Notes under the pieces: generated by a model
The model's input: the letters and a program-made list of their open reading frames with translations, nothing else
What the model was told of the DNA's origin: nothing
The model's database searches: none
DNA from: Athripsodes cinereus
Lineage: Eukaryota > Arthropoda > Insecta > Trichoptera > Leptoceridae
Assembly: GCA_947579605.1 (NCBI GenBank)
Contig: OX388305.1
Coordinates: 34,485,542 to 34,549,541 of the forward strand
Direction of reading: 5' to 3'
Length of the DNA stretch: 64,000 nt
Part shown: positions 20,880 through 32,162 of the stretch, one piece after another
How positions within the stretch are numbered: position 1 is the stretch's first letter
Layout: the number at the start of each line of letters is the position of its first letter
Program-made: the position numbers and the translations under genes

Positions 20880-21430
20880 TATAGACTATCGATCTTTGTG
20901 AAAATTATATAATTTATTTAACCATTTTATTTGCATTTTATCACGCGTAAAAGTGACATATTTCTGTGTATGTGTGTTTGTGTTAATGTTGATGAGAGGA
21001 AAATTGATCCAACTGATTTGTATATTGTTTTGACGTTGTGAATAATTGTATTGGTTTAATTTTGTGTTGTGCTGGTAGATTTTGTTGAACGTTTGATGAA
21101 CGTACATGAAAACTGAAAGTTTGCTATTTGTAACTTTTTTTTTTTTTTTTTTTTAATATCATATAATACACATTAAATACAATTATAAAGTCGCGCCAAA
21201 TCCATTACAGGATTTGTCGGCGCGTTCATTTTCATAATAACAATATATACATAAATAATTAATGTGTATTAATATTTCTAGCTGATTCTTATATGTGTGT
21301 TAATGTTATAATTGAAATCCGACCCTCCGCACAAGCATTTAGTTGCTTATGGAGGGAGCATTTTTACTGTGTGTTATATTGTATTATTAATGTAATATCA
21401 ATGTATACTGTGTATTTATGAATAAAATAA
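20880..21430 (+). mobile_element. LINE 3' end (L4) with a nested short insertion
   Basis: It shares GAACGTTTGATGAACGTACA and CCGACCCTCCGCACAAGC with the inverted copy at 44155-44470 and ends in AATAAAATAAAA. No reading frame remains, so this is 3' untranslated sequence. Comparison with the 44-kb copy shows an extra segment at about 21135-21262. Confidence 0.75.
21135..21262 (-). mobile_element. Short retroposed element with terminal hairpin
   Basis: About 128 bp inserted in the L4 LINE end. It begins with about 20 T (poly(A) on the minus strand) and contains the inverted pair CGCGCCAAATCC / GGATTTGTCGGCGCG. A related sequence with the same T-run and GTCACGCTAAATCC lies at 42334-42460. Confidence 0.7.
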
Positions 21431-22559
21431 AAAAAATAAAAAATATACACGGCTTTCGCCTTTTAACATGATAACAAGTACAAGAATAAAAGTAACAACA
21501 ACAAGTTAATACAAAATAATAATAAAAAAACAATATATCAAAATAACAAGTAAAAAACAATAAATAATAATGAGATGTCAAATCGTAAAATAAATATTAG
21601 ATTTTATTTGCAATTCAAAACATACACATACTCGTACACTTGTAAAAAATCAAGACTACAGTAACAAAAATAAATTTTGGAATAGACTCCCTAATCAAAA
21701 TAAAAATGTAATGAAAATAATTGTAATGTATTGGTGTTAACACTGTAAAAATTCATTATTTTTTTTTAAATTAATTAATTAAAAAAAAACACTGCTTGAT
21801 TTTTACTTTAAATTTTAATTGCTTCGAACGTTTTCGTCTACGCTGATAGACATTTTAGTAATCCTCGCCTTAGTCGTCTTGATTAAATAATCTATTTAAA
21901 GAATTTACGGCATGAAAAACATTTCTAAATACGTGCTTAGATACAACAAGGTAGACCTATTTATTTTTTACGTTTGGTATGACACATGACATTTTATGAA
22001 AAAAAAAATTGGTCAAAAATAATGTGCACAAAATATATTTGCATGATAGCAGATTTCAAATATTTTGTTTTTTTAGTAAACATAAATTTATCTGAAAACA
22101 AAATATAACGATGATGAATGTTTTTTCAAAGGCTTCAAATATTTTTATTAAACAGTTGTTGATGTTATTTTTTAATTTATCCATGAAAAGATTCAGCTCC
22201 AGCAGTTTCCCATGTGTTTATTTATGATCACAACGTGCTAAACATTACAACCGTGAACGAGTTCAAATATTCTGTGAAAATATTTCTATATACTTATTAT
22301 AGTCAGCAGAGTAAGCAGCACACTAACTTGCACTAAAATATGTTTAGGTAAGATTTAGAAGATTTTTTTTTTAAATTCATGGGTAAGGATACAATATAGG
22401 TAGTACACGTGATGGCATATGTAGACAATTTCAATTGATAGTAAGGCCTGCCGCGCCCTGGCAACTTTAATCACTGGCACCTAAATAGTTTACTCACGTT
22501 GTAGTTTACTAAGTTGCAGCAACTTAGTAAACTCAAGTAAGATTTTTTATTCTAACACT
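21431..22559. other. AT-rich stretch, nothing recognised
   Basis: Very AT-rich, with homopolymer runs. Small open frames here have no family resemblance. A short inverted pair (TAGTTTACTAAGTTGC / GCAACTTAGTAAACT) lies at about 22502-22534. Confidence 0.4.
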
Positions 22560-22915
22560 TCTTCTTCTTTAAGTGCCCTATCGGGAACCCCCAATGTTGG
22601 CGATCACCTCGGCGAACCTGCCCCTGTCCTGCCCCGCTCGGAACAGCTCCTCCACACTAGCCAAAAATACACACAAAGCGATCGCGTGTTAGCGGTAGTG
22701 CGGTGTTTTTGACCATAGTCCCTTCGTGCGTCGTATGATCAAGATCAAGACTAGATTAAGATCGTGTTTAGTTTTGTCAAGAGTAACCCTGCTGCTCCTC
22801 CACACTTCGGATGCCGGTCCACTCCCTTATGTTTCGCAACCAGGACCTCGTATCTCCTACCGGGTCCTCGGCGTCCCTCAATTTTCCTCTTCAATATCAG
22901 TTGGAGAAGCTGGTT
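22560..22915 (-). pseudogene. RTE-like LINE C-terminus, family F (interrupted)
   Basis: The outer parts, 22560-22658 and 22794-22915, align with the family F copy at 63596-63841 (shared GTTGGCGATCAC, CCGGTCCACTC and GTTTCGCAACCAGGAC-like text). They end on the minus strand before a GAAGAAG tail. A 135-bp insertion separates them. Confidence 0.75.
22659..22793 (+). mobile_element. SINE-like insertion with 13-bp duplication
   Basis: The 135-bp insert is bracketed by GCTCCTCCACACT at 22646-22658 and 22794-22806. It contains GCGATCGCGTGTTAGCGG and CGTCGTATGATCAAGATC and ends GTCAAGAGTAACCCTGCT. The same unit occurs as an inverted pair at 63023-63221. The long exact duplication suggests retroposition. 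Confidence 0.8.
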
Positions 22916-25325
22916 GATTAAGTTAAACCTTAATCAAAATAAATTAAATTATTTACCCCAAAAGAGAGGAGACCAGTTACTGTTTATTTTACCTTACCTC
23001 TTATGAATAAAGAGCTTCCTACATAACATGCGAGTTATTTGTATGTAGGTATATGTGTGTTTGTGTATAATGTATAGTAATATTATAGGCATACATAATG
23101 CTGTAGGTATTGTAGCAACATTGTTTGGTGTTAATGAGCATCCACCTTACACCTCTTCCTTCTCTACACCAAATGTTGTTCTTGTTATATTATTATTGTT
23201 TCACTAATGAATACCAACACCAAGTTAGAGTACAATGCCAGCCGGTATTGTTGTTTTTGTATTATTCTTGGTGATGCATTGTTTTTCAGAATCACGCCGT
23301 CGATCATAATAATCCCCGTGTAAATATATCAGTCCGTTCAAATGTATGTATATTTCATGCACAAAAAGGTACATTTTGGGCTATCACTGAAACACATAAC
23401 ATGCGTAGACAATTCACACCGATCGAGCTAGTCCCTAACTAAGATATGAATAGAGATTCTTTTTTGTCGGAGTTCTTAAATAGCACTGAAGATGGACTAA
23501 GTCCGAAAGGAAAACAGTGTTTAATGGTAACAAGAAAACAGTGTTTATTTGTTATTTTTTTTTTATAAATTTTCAACTTATATAAGATGTGAATCTTGTA
23601 TTATGGACATTAACGCGACGATACACATAAATACAATGCACTAAACACATATACTTATAACACCCAGACCCAGGTCAATTTGAACAATATATTTTTAAAA
23701 ATATTGGTATCATTTTGCAGTTGATTGGGTGGTTCTCAGTTGCAAAATTAAACTACTGCCCAGCTACGAATAATTTTCTTCTTTTTTCATAAATGTACTA
23801 GCAACTCCGTCATATAACGTATATACATATATACATATAACGTGTGTATTGTGTCATAATTAACCTTAGTAACTAAAGTAAAGAAAGTTAAGCGCTGAGA
23901 CATAGTAAGTTGAAAACTGATTCAGTCTGCCTTGGTACGGGTTCATGCCCAGTTAGGTAAATTTCTTAACAATTTATGTTTTTAAATGTTGTACAATAAA
24001 CAAATAAATAAATAAATATGTATGTTAAATCAAAGGTAAACTATAAAGACTATTTAAGATTATAAAAGTTATTATTATTTTTTAATTTTCTCTTACAAAC
24101 ATACAGTTGTAGCATAAATAATAATACACAGCCAAATCAATTACAATAGTAAACCAGCAAAGTTTGCAAACACTGTTTGGTATTATATAGTGCAACAATA
24201 ACATATTGTAGTAGACACGAAAAAAAAAAGACATTTCATACAAAAAAAGAAAAACATCGATTTTAATATTTTCGATCGATCTCATTAAGAACTGCGGGTT
24301 TAAAAGCTAGTAATAAGAATATTTTGACCTGGATATTGCCCACCATTAATGAATTTCCATTGAAGATTTTTCTTTTCCTAATGAGTATATTCCGATAAGT
24401 GGCATTGTTGAATTTCATTCATAACATAAGCGCCTCTCTTGTGGGGCAGGCAGAGAATGTTGTGACAAAAGTACAAGTAGATAAAGTTTTTATTCATATT
24501 TTCAAATTTGAACGTATTAACAAATGTACAGATTTTCTATTTTAGTGCCTAAAAAATATATTTAGAGTACTACCGAATTCTGGATATTAATTAAAAAATT
24601 TTCGTGGAGTTAGAAGTGATAACACCTTGAATAAAAAAATAAAAAGCACAACTAGGCCAAATGGTGTCCTTACCCTCTCCGTTAGGGTTCAACCTTTGAT
24701 AGCAAAAGGTTAAAGCTCATTCAATATATCAGAGGTAAAATCTTCTGTAATCTTAGGTAAATGAAAACAATATATGAGCATGGCCTTATCCCGAAATACC
24801 TTCGTTCTCAGAATAACGACCGCATTCCGTAAAGGCTAAAATCTCTTTAATTTTCATTGGTTTTCTATAAGTAATCAATATTCAAGAGTGTTTCGTAGGT
24901 GAAAATAGGTTTAACTTGAATGATTTCCCATTATTTACATTTTGAGAATATCATTTTCTTTATTTTTGTTTACTTATATCAAAAGGTGGCTGAAAATCTA
25001 CAAAGCTCAATGTTTTTAAGAAAGAAATGTGTATATAGTATGTATGTTAAATACAATTCTAACATCTAATATGGCACAACATGTGTGTGAAATTATCTTA
25101 GTAAAATTTGTCGTCCTCTGGGAGAAATATTGCCTGAGAATTTGTCACCCTAATCAATATATCCATTTTCGCAAGTTTTTTTTTTTTTTAAATTAAAACT
25201 AGTATTTATTTAGTACGTAGTATATTTAGAAAATAAAGTATTGATTAAGTTCTTGTATGCAAGTGGTTTTAAATGGGGATTCCCCTTAAAAGTTTTGATG
25301 TAATATTTATTTATTTGTTTATTCC
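22916..25325. other. Long AT-rich stretch without recognised genes
   Basis: Only weak debris is visible: an AAATAAATAAAT tail at about 23998-24018, possibly a LINE end, and scattered A/T runs. Small minus-strand open frames such as 24082-24285 are hydrophobic AT artefacts. Confidence 0.4.
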
Positions 25326-25329
25326 CTTA

Positions 25330-25415
25330 TACGGCGTGTGGGGTACGCAGATATTTGCCCTTACATACTTCTTTCACCTCTTCTGTATTCATACAACCAC
25401 TCATGTATGTAGGAT
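25330..25415 (-). pseudogene. RTE-like LINE fragment, family A
   Basis: The minus strand matches the last 25-30 codons of family A (the EEVKEVCKG-like stretch and the tract before the terminal AYP motif) plus its 3' end. Too short for function. Confidence 0.5.
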
Positions 25416-25666
25416 GTAGGTCGATTTTTTTCATTATAAATTTCAGGCTCAAAATAGATATCTCATCAACCTTGTTAAGTTGTTAAGCATCGATTTCCTT
25501 TACTTTGAGGGTTGATTACTGTCATTTTTTGGGACTTCACTACATCATTGGTCACAGTTTTTCAACTTTCTCGATACGCCGAGGCCAGGTCAGCATTGCT
25601 TCCACTATTTTTGAGCCAGTGGCAGACCTTATTATAATCGTTCACTTCATAAGGACTAAATTCTTA

Positions 25667-25916
25667 TCATCATCATCGCCCTCAACGCTCCTCTCGGGAG
25701 CACAGGGCAGAAACCAGCCTCCTCCATTCAGAGCGTCTCTGTGCCAATTGCGTCACCTCTTTCCACGACATTCCCTGCGCTCTGATATCGTTGTCATAGG
25801 AACGGTGTATTGTGAAAGAGGGACGCCCGGGCCGACGGAACCCCAACGGACGGAAAAACAGTGCTCTTTTTGGCCAACTATCATTAGGCATTCTCAAAAC
25901 ATGTCCCAGCCAGGAC
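25667..25916 (-). pseudogene. RTE-like LINE C-terminus, family B (copy 2)
   Basis: A minus-strand frame of 85 codons contains WSWLGHVLRMPNDSWPK, RRPGRPSFTIHRSYDND and WRRLVSALCSREER and ends in a GATGATGATGAT tail. It is flanked by a 19-bp duplication (25648-25666 and 25917-25935, one mismatch). The frame is open but is only a 5'-truncated tail of the protein. Confidence 0.85.
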
Positions 25917-25935
25917 CATAAGGACCAAATTCTTA

Positions 25936-26689
25936 ACATAAGAATAAATAACTAACAGAAACGACGAGTTTCATCGCTTGTATTAAAAATGTCTTATAGT
26001 ACATAAATGAGACTTGATATAAATAAATACAATGGAAGCAAAAGATACGTATATGTGTAAATAGACTCGTCTAATGTAGCTTAATGTCTACACTACAAGG
26101 GACGTGACGTTAGTAGAATTTTTTATTCTGAGTTAACTGTGTAATAACGTGTGTTTGATCAAACGGAAAAAAATAAAATTACGCGAAAATTGCCAATTGA
26201 GTGTATAACATTTCTGAGCAAACTTTAGTTGCTTCTTTTTGAACAATTTTCTGCCAACACGGCGGTTATAGCGGTCCCAACTGAATTAAATGTAATTATT
26301 GTATACAACGTTATGAAACGTACATAGAACTTTCCGCTTCTAACCAGAATTTTCTAAGGAAACTGAATTTTGAGTTTATTCCATTTTCGGCCAAAATTCG
26401 TTCACTTAATGATATTAAAGATCGTAGGTATTACAAAACAGTAGTCATTTTATTTTATACATACAAATTTTATACATTAACATTTTATACTTATTTATGT
26501 TATATTTCGGGTATTTTGGCGGAAAAAATATTCCCCAAAAACATGCTCAAAAGGTGGTTAAATTCTTAGAGGACACTATTTACTTTTTTACTTGGATATA
26601 AAAATCCTAAACAGATTAATAGACTTAAATACTTTTTAGACATCATAAAGTAATCCCATATGGTGTTGGAGAAAGTTGATACGCATACC
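25936..26689. other. AT-rich stretch, nothing recognised
   Basis: No exon or named repeat. Confidence 0.4.
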
Positions 26690-27040
26690 ATGGACGGCCC
26701 ACAGAACTAATGTGTCAATCTTGACTGAGCTCCAGATAAAGACTCGACTGTCTGTAATATGTCAGAGACGTATATTAAGCTTTTTCGGAATATTATAAGA
26801 CGTGAGCCAGACAATCTGGAAAAAAATATTTTGTCTGGTGGAGTCTAAGGAAGAAGAAGCAGAGGCCGAATACCGACAAGATGGTCAGATCATGTGAGAG
26901 ATGCTGCAGGGGGTACTATGTGTGAGGCGTTTAGGCAGGCGGAGGACAGGGCACAGTAGAGAAGCTTGTCGCTTGGTTGGGGTCATGGTGGTCACGATCC
27001 TCAGCATTGAGGGACCGACTTAGAAGAGAAGAAGAAAGTA
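26690..27040 (+). pseudogene. RTE-like LINE C-terminus, family G
   Basis: Reading on the plus strand gives TELQIKTRLSVICQRRILSF, then a frameshift near 26800, RREPDNLEKNILSGG, a TAA, and RRSRGRIPTRWSDHVRDA, EAFRQAEDRA and a TAG. The order (helix, FFG-x-I-x-RRE, GR-x-PTRW) is that of the RTE C-terminal domain. It ends in GAAGAGAAGAAG. It differs from families A to F and is clearly dead. Confidence 0.75.
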
Positions 27041-27239
27041 TCCAATACCCAATTTTGAGAGTACAATAAAATGATCATAAAGTTAAACGAAATCGTTCCT
27101 GAGACATCGCATTATAGGGATAAACTCAACCTCCATGCATTTAATTGAATAACTTGTAATTTCATGATAATTTTTTTTCAATTATAATATTGAAAAAAAA
27201 TATAACATAGTAAAGAAAAGTGTTTTTGGGTAACCTTCA

Positions 27240-27345
27240 GTTGTGTGTTATCGCCATGCCTACCAGCAGAAGGCTTACCGCGACGTTTCAATCAAATATC
27301 AAATATCATCTTCAGGTGACAGATACTTCAAAACGTCTGATGAAG
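27240..27345 (-). repeat. CTGANGA / GAAAC module, copy at 27.3 kb
   Basis: The minus strand reads CACCTGAAGATGATATTTG followed by TTGAAACGTCGCGGTAAG, the same boxes as at 61797-61850. The segment between the boxes has no convincing hairpin here. Confidence 0.45.
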
Positions 27346-27360
27346 ACACAACAACAACAA

Positions 27361-27420
27361 AATTGTATGAGTGGTTTATAGTCTTGTCGAAATTGTATGA
27401 GTGGTTTATAGTCTTGTCGA
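27361..27420. repeat. Exact tandem duplication, 30 bp x 2
   Basis: The 30-bp unit beginning AATTGTATGAGTGGTTTATA is repeated without change at 27361-27390 and 27391-27420. Confidence 0.95.
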
Positions 27421-27524
27421 AATTGCGATCAAGCTTTGTTCTGTTCGAAAGCGATACCGAAAGTTACTTTAATATGAGTACAAAAGTCATACAGTAATAG
27501 TAGTTATAGTTGTAGTAGATATTA

Positions 27525-27603
27525 CCAGTATTTTATTTTTATTTTATTTTATTTTATGGAAACAAACAGTTAAACAGAATATATTACAAGATATAAGTTA
27601 CAT
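27525..27603 (-). mobile_element. LINE tail, host of the family B insertion
   Basis: TTTTATTTTATTTTATTTTATGG looks like the A-rich tail of a minus-strand LINE; the sequence continues past the family B piece from about 27839. Coding content is not seen. Confidence 0.35.
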
Positions 27604-27616
27604 AATAAGTAAACCA

Positions 27617-27825
27617 GCAGAGCACTGTTCTTCCGTCCGCAGGGGTTCCGTAGGCCCGGGCGTCCCTCTTTCACAATACACCGTTCCTATGACAACGATA
27701 TCAGAGCGCAAGGAATGTCGTGGGAAGAGGTGACGCAATTGGCACAGAGACGCTCTGAATGGAGGAGGCTGGTTGGCTGCCCTGTGCTCCCGAGAGGAGC
27801 GTTGAGGGCGATGATGATGATGATG
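27617..27825 (+). pseudogene. RTE-like LINE C-terminus, family B (copy 3)
   Basis: 5'-truncated piece encoding RRPGRPSFTIHRSYDNDI through the CSREER end with a GATGATGATGAT tail. It is flanked by an exact 13-bp duplication AATAAGTAAACCA (27604-27616, 27826-27838). The frame has a change before GCPVLPREER, shifting the last residues. Confidence 0.85.
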
Positions 27826-27838
27826 AATAAGTAAACCA

Positions 27839-29460
27839 AAACAGTTTGCAGTAATATTACAAGTTTTTAGTTGACATATAATATAAATTTTAAAAAGGAA
27901 AAGTGCTATTATTTGAAGTTAGTATGTATGATTCTTAACAAGACTAAGTATTTTATATTTGTAGAAAAAAAAATAACTTATAATGGAACGCTCATGAAGG
28001 AGGAAAAGGGAGAGGAAGGAAGACCATTACAGCAGAGTCATCCTCTTATTAAAAGTCTCAAATATTTGAGACTTAAATTTGGTCTTAGTATGTTGGTTTT
28101 ATCATCCAAGTAATATTCACGTAATTGTTAGTATAGTTTATTTAACTTTATACTTACTTATTTAGGATTTCTATGTTGTCTAGTAACGATATATTGATTC
28201 TACGTTATTTTACAGCGATCATTTAACTCTAATAATAAAGGTATACATACTTTAAAAACAGATAGGTATATAATTCATAACTTTGTCAATAATTTGAGAA
28301 TGTGGATACGTACATATAATTGAATATGAATAAATCAAACTGATTTTTATCAACCTATTCATCTTTATTCAATGAATAAATTATTTCGTTTTATGCGAAT
28401 TTTTATTTGAAATTAAACCTAACACTGGTAAAACCTACGTACATACACATATGAAAATTTTGTGTTTATTTATGCCATCTTTTCTGAATGTTATTTTTTT
28501 GTAACACAATGAGGAAATTTACGAGGAAATTGAGAATTAATGAGGAAATTTTTAAATTCATTGGAAATCATTAAATTCAATTGGAAATTAATGAGGAAAT
28601 TTTTAAATTCATTTTAATTACAATGAGGAAGTACTAAATGTTTTGCGGGTTTTACTAGAAATATTAAAATACGGGCTTATATTTGATTATATATTTCGAT
28701 GATTTTGCTTTAAGATTGTATTTAGGTATGTTTAAGTATATCAAGATTCAAATCCTGTCGCTTGAGGGTTCGAGAGATTATCATCAGTCTATCAATCCAC
28801 GCAAACAAGAGATACAATTATTTTGCTAACTGAATTATATTTTGAAGTGTTGTGATATTTCGCATTATAAAAAGGGGAAATATCATTTCATAAAACGACG
28901 CCGAAATCAAATTATCAAAATGATGTAATTAATTTCGTAATTGTATTTCAAGTGAAATTTTAATGAGGGAATTTCTCAACCAAATAACGGAGCAGACGAA
29001 TATCAATGTATCATTCGTCGGAAATGAGAGAAACGGAGTAAAGAAAATTGGCACTGGATTTCTATCGAATCGGACTTTTTGTTAAAAAAATAGATAGGTA
29101 TATATTCGTCGGTTAACTAGAAAATGTTTTGATATAAGATAGTCGGTATTTGATGTGATAATAGCTTTAAGCACAGTCGGAAGTTCAGAATTTCTAACGC
29201 CAGTACAGATCTCTTCCATTTTCATGAAACATATCTAAAATGTAAAATTCACATAGGAAAATTGATAATCATTATATAAAACTTTTCGTTATAGTTGCCA
29301 CATTATTTTATGTGTATTTATTTGCGTTTTACAAGTGGATCTCATAGCGATAGAGAAAAATGCATAAATTTCAATATATAGAGGGTGTATGGACGGCATT
29401 CATTCGTTCTTTGAATGAATGCTAAAAAATTGGCTACATTCTCATTATACACACACACAT
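27839..29460. other. AT-rich stretch with a degenerate tandem array
   Basis: Bases about 28510-28635 hold five or six loose repeats of AATGAGGAAATTTTTAAATT. Outside this array nothing is recognised. The 80-codon frame at 27871-28113 has no family resemblance. Confidence 0.45.
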
Positions 29461-29861
29461 ATCGTCCCTCTTCTGACTAACAGTCGCATCTGCTAAAATG
29501 TAAATTGTTCAGGAGAGCATTTTTAGCATTTTGCCGTGCATATTTTTGTCTCTCCTAGTTATATTATGATTCATTTCTAAATATAGGTATATCATTATTT
29601 TATTTGTATTCTTATAATATATCTCAGAATCATTTTTGTGATGAATTTTGAGGAATTTGTAGATACGACAACACATTTCATTCAGAGTAATTCGTAAATA
29701 CGACAAAAAATCAAAAAGCTGTTCCAGGATTACGGTAACGGTTACAGGTGTAATCTTCAGTGAGAGCATGCAGGGCACATAATAAGTAGATACACATTGG
29801 TGATCATAACTCGATTTCGCCAAAAATTTCAGATACGATAGTTAGTTAGAAGAGGGACGAT
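29461..29861. mobile_element. 401-bp TIR element
   Basis: The ends ATCGTCCCTCTTCTGACTAA (left) and its inverted counterpart (right) match over about 32 bp with five differences. AT/TA bases surround both ends. The 104-codon minus frame inside has no recognisable domain. Confidence 0.65.
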
Positions 29862-30285
29862 ATTATATATAGATACCTATGCTAACAAATGAAAATGCAC
29901 ATCATTTTTCCTTTGCAGAGACCTCAATGGAATTATTCGCGTTATCAGTATGGCCAATTCTGAATCATAAAATTGTTTAGTTGCACTAACTAAGACAACT
30001 AAGTGTGAAAAGATATTCGAGTCATGATAATTAGTTCTAATTCGTATTCACAGTTTTCCGTACTAATTTAGTTCATTAGTACATTTTGACACCTTAGTAC
30101 AACTATAAATTTCGAGAATCTATGGATTTCGTATTCAGAATGAAATTTTAGTTGACAGCCGACGACTAAAATAAGTTGGATTTGGCAGAATTTTATTCGC
30201 GACTTTTAATGTGCGAATATTATTAGTTGCTGTAATTTTACCGCAGAATATTGCTATATTTTGGAAGTGTTAAGTTGTTTTTTCA

Positions 30286-31806
30286 TTGAAGACTCCCTCC
30301 CATACCCGGATATCTCAGAAGTCGGGGGACTTCTATTTATCCGCTCTTCTAAGCAAAACTTTAGTCCTCACGGGCGGGCTCCATTGGGCAGCCTGAAGGG
30401 CTGGCCGGCCAATACCGCCTCGTGGGAATCTTTTATGCTACATTTACGTCTTCGATGCCCCTCTCAGGAGGATAAAATGCAATTATAACCGAATCAAACA
30501 CAACAAATAAACAAAGCTCAACAACAAAAACCCAAAAAAAAAAAAAAAAATGACAAGCAAGCACAATAATTATCAATGGTTATAACAATATAGTATCTAA
30601 TTTGGACCAGAGGCCGAAATAAGGTGTCCAGAGATTTGTTATTGGGCTTTCAGAAGGTGAGACTCGAGAGTCGCCGTTACCAGCGCAATGAAAAGACATT
30701 TCCCTCCCAACAGGAACATCCCTCCCATATCTACTCTCCACCAAGGGAGACAGGACGAAACACAACAAATAACGAGTTCGCTCAACAGATCCCGCCGCAA
30801 AGGGCAACAATCAATCCTAGAGCACTCCTACCTCAGTCGGGGGTAAACCCGGCTGACGCAGGAGATCCCACCGAGAAACCCATGTCTCCACAAATTCCAA
30901 AAATGCCCTGAGATTCCGTGGACATTGCAGCACCTCCCCGAACCAAACAGGTCGGGGAGTGTTCTCGCTCATATTACATATCATTCTATCCCTAGCATCC
31001 ATCATCTCGGGGCACTCCCAGAGGATATGCTCCGCACTTTGCGCACCCGTCCCACAAACACACCACGGATTCTCCACTAGTCCAAGCTCAAAGAGCTTGC
31101 CCTTTAGATCACCGTGGCCTGTCACTAATTGTACAGCATGGTGGTTGAGAGACAGAAAACGCCGCTTCATTCTCTCGCTAACATCCGGGAGGAACTTGTG
31201 GACTAACCTGGCAGTCCTCCCCGCATCCCATCTCTCTTGCCAAACTTCCATCGTTCTCTCACGTATTTTGCCGATTGCCCTATTCAAACCTCTTATCCCG
31301 GGCTCCGCTTGAACGGATATTCCGAGATGATTGACCCTACCATCCGCCTTGAGCTTACGTCTGGCTACACTGTCAAGAATTTCTAAGTCCGAAGGAAGCA
31401 CACCAGCAATGACTGGAAGGCCATCACTGGCAGCCGTTCGATACGCACCTGTGACGGCAAGCAAAGGAAGTCTCTGTCCCCTCAGAACTGCCGCAGATAC
31501 AGAGCCAACCGCAAGACGGTGCGACCAAACCCGGGCAGCATAGGTGACCTGAGCCACATAGGTCGCCCGATATATGATGCGCACAGTCCTCGTTCTAAGG
31601 CCCCAGGTTCCACGGCTAAGTTTACGAAGGGTGAAAAACAGCACCCTCGCTCGATCGGCAGTCGCTCTCACATGCGGAAGAAAAGCAAGCCCTCTGTCCA
31701 AGACAACACCCAAGTACCGGACTTCTTCGACAACCCTCACGGATTGTCCGTCCATCCGAAGAACCGGGTTTCTACCTCTTCCAAGCACACCCTTCAACCA
31801 CATAGC
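30286..31806 (-). mobile_element. R1-clade LINE, 5'-truncated, 12-bp duplication
   Basis: It is flanked by GTTGTTTTTTCA at 30274-30285 and 31807-31818, exactly repeated. The element has about 30286-30816 as 3' untranslated sequence and an open C-terminal ORF2 frame from its truncated 5' edge. It is much more GC-rich than its surroundings. There is no poly(A) at the very 3' junction, although an A-run lies inside the 3' region at about 30533-30549. Confidence 0.9.
30817..31803 (-). CDS. R1-clade LINE ORF2, C-terminal domain
   Basis: An uninterrupted frame of 328 codons. YLGVVLDRGLAFLPHV (near residues 30-45) is the region after the reverse transcriptase thumb. Residues 248-264 (CVCGTGAQSAEHILWEC) form the CCHC zinc knuckle (C248, C250, H259, C264) that marks the C-terminus of R1-group proteins. 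The endonuclease and reverse transcriptase domains are lost by 5' truncation, three bases upstream of the first ATG. In the family this region helps bind the RNA template or target DNA. The open frame and exact duplication point to recent insertion. Confidence 0.85.
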   Translation of the reverse strand: MWLKGVLGRGRNPVLRMDGQSVRVVEEVRYLGVVLDRGLAFLPHVRATADRARVLFFTLRKLSRGTWGLRTRTVRIIYRATYVAQVTYAARVWSHRLAVGSVSAAVLRGQRLPLLAVTGAYRTAASDGLPVIAGVLPSDLEILDSVARRKLKADGRVNHLGISVQAEPGIRGLNRAIGKIRERTMEVWQERWDAGRTARLVHKFLPDVSERMKRRFLSLNHHAVQLVTGHGDLKGKLFELGLVENPWCVCGTGAQSAEHILWECPEMMDARDRMICNMSENTPRPVWFGEVLQCPRNLRAFLEFVETWVSRWDLLRQPGLPPTEVGVL

Positions 31807-32162
31807 GTTGTTTTTTCAATTAAAAGTAAAAATTTATATTTTTAGGGCAACTTTTAGCATGTACAAATTGTGAAATTACACCACCACCGACGCAAATACG
31901 AACGCCAAAATATATCGGCAAATCTGACATTTCACAATTTTCACGCGCGACAACTATTAAATTGTTGCCAGAAGTGTAAATCGGAACGTGAAAAACATTT
32001 TGTATTGCGGCATCACTGACTAATATTAGTTTGTCCCATAGATTTTACCGTTTGCACTTGGTGGTTCTCGAGTTTATAGTTCATAACTAATGCTGAATAC
32101 TACATAATAACTAATATTAATCAACTTTTTAGTTAGTTAGTTCATTAAGATTCAGAATTGGC

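Larger units (their letters stand above)
29953..32162. mobile_element. TIR element interrupted by an R1-clade LINE
   Basis: Left end GCCAATTCTGAATC (29953-29966) and its exact inverse at 32149-32162 delimit an element of about 690 bp once the 1521-bp LINE is set aside. The outside flanks share AGTATG next to both ends, suggesting a decayed 8-9-bp duplication. No transposase is seen. Confidence 0.65.

Noticed and set aside
30580..31873. Plus-strand open frames opposite the R1-type ORF2
   Set aside because: They are shadows of the GC-rich minus-strand coding frame, which alone shows family motifs.
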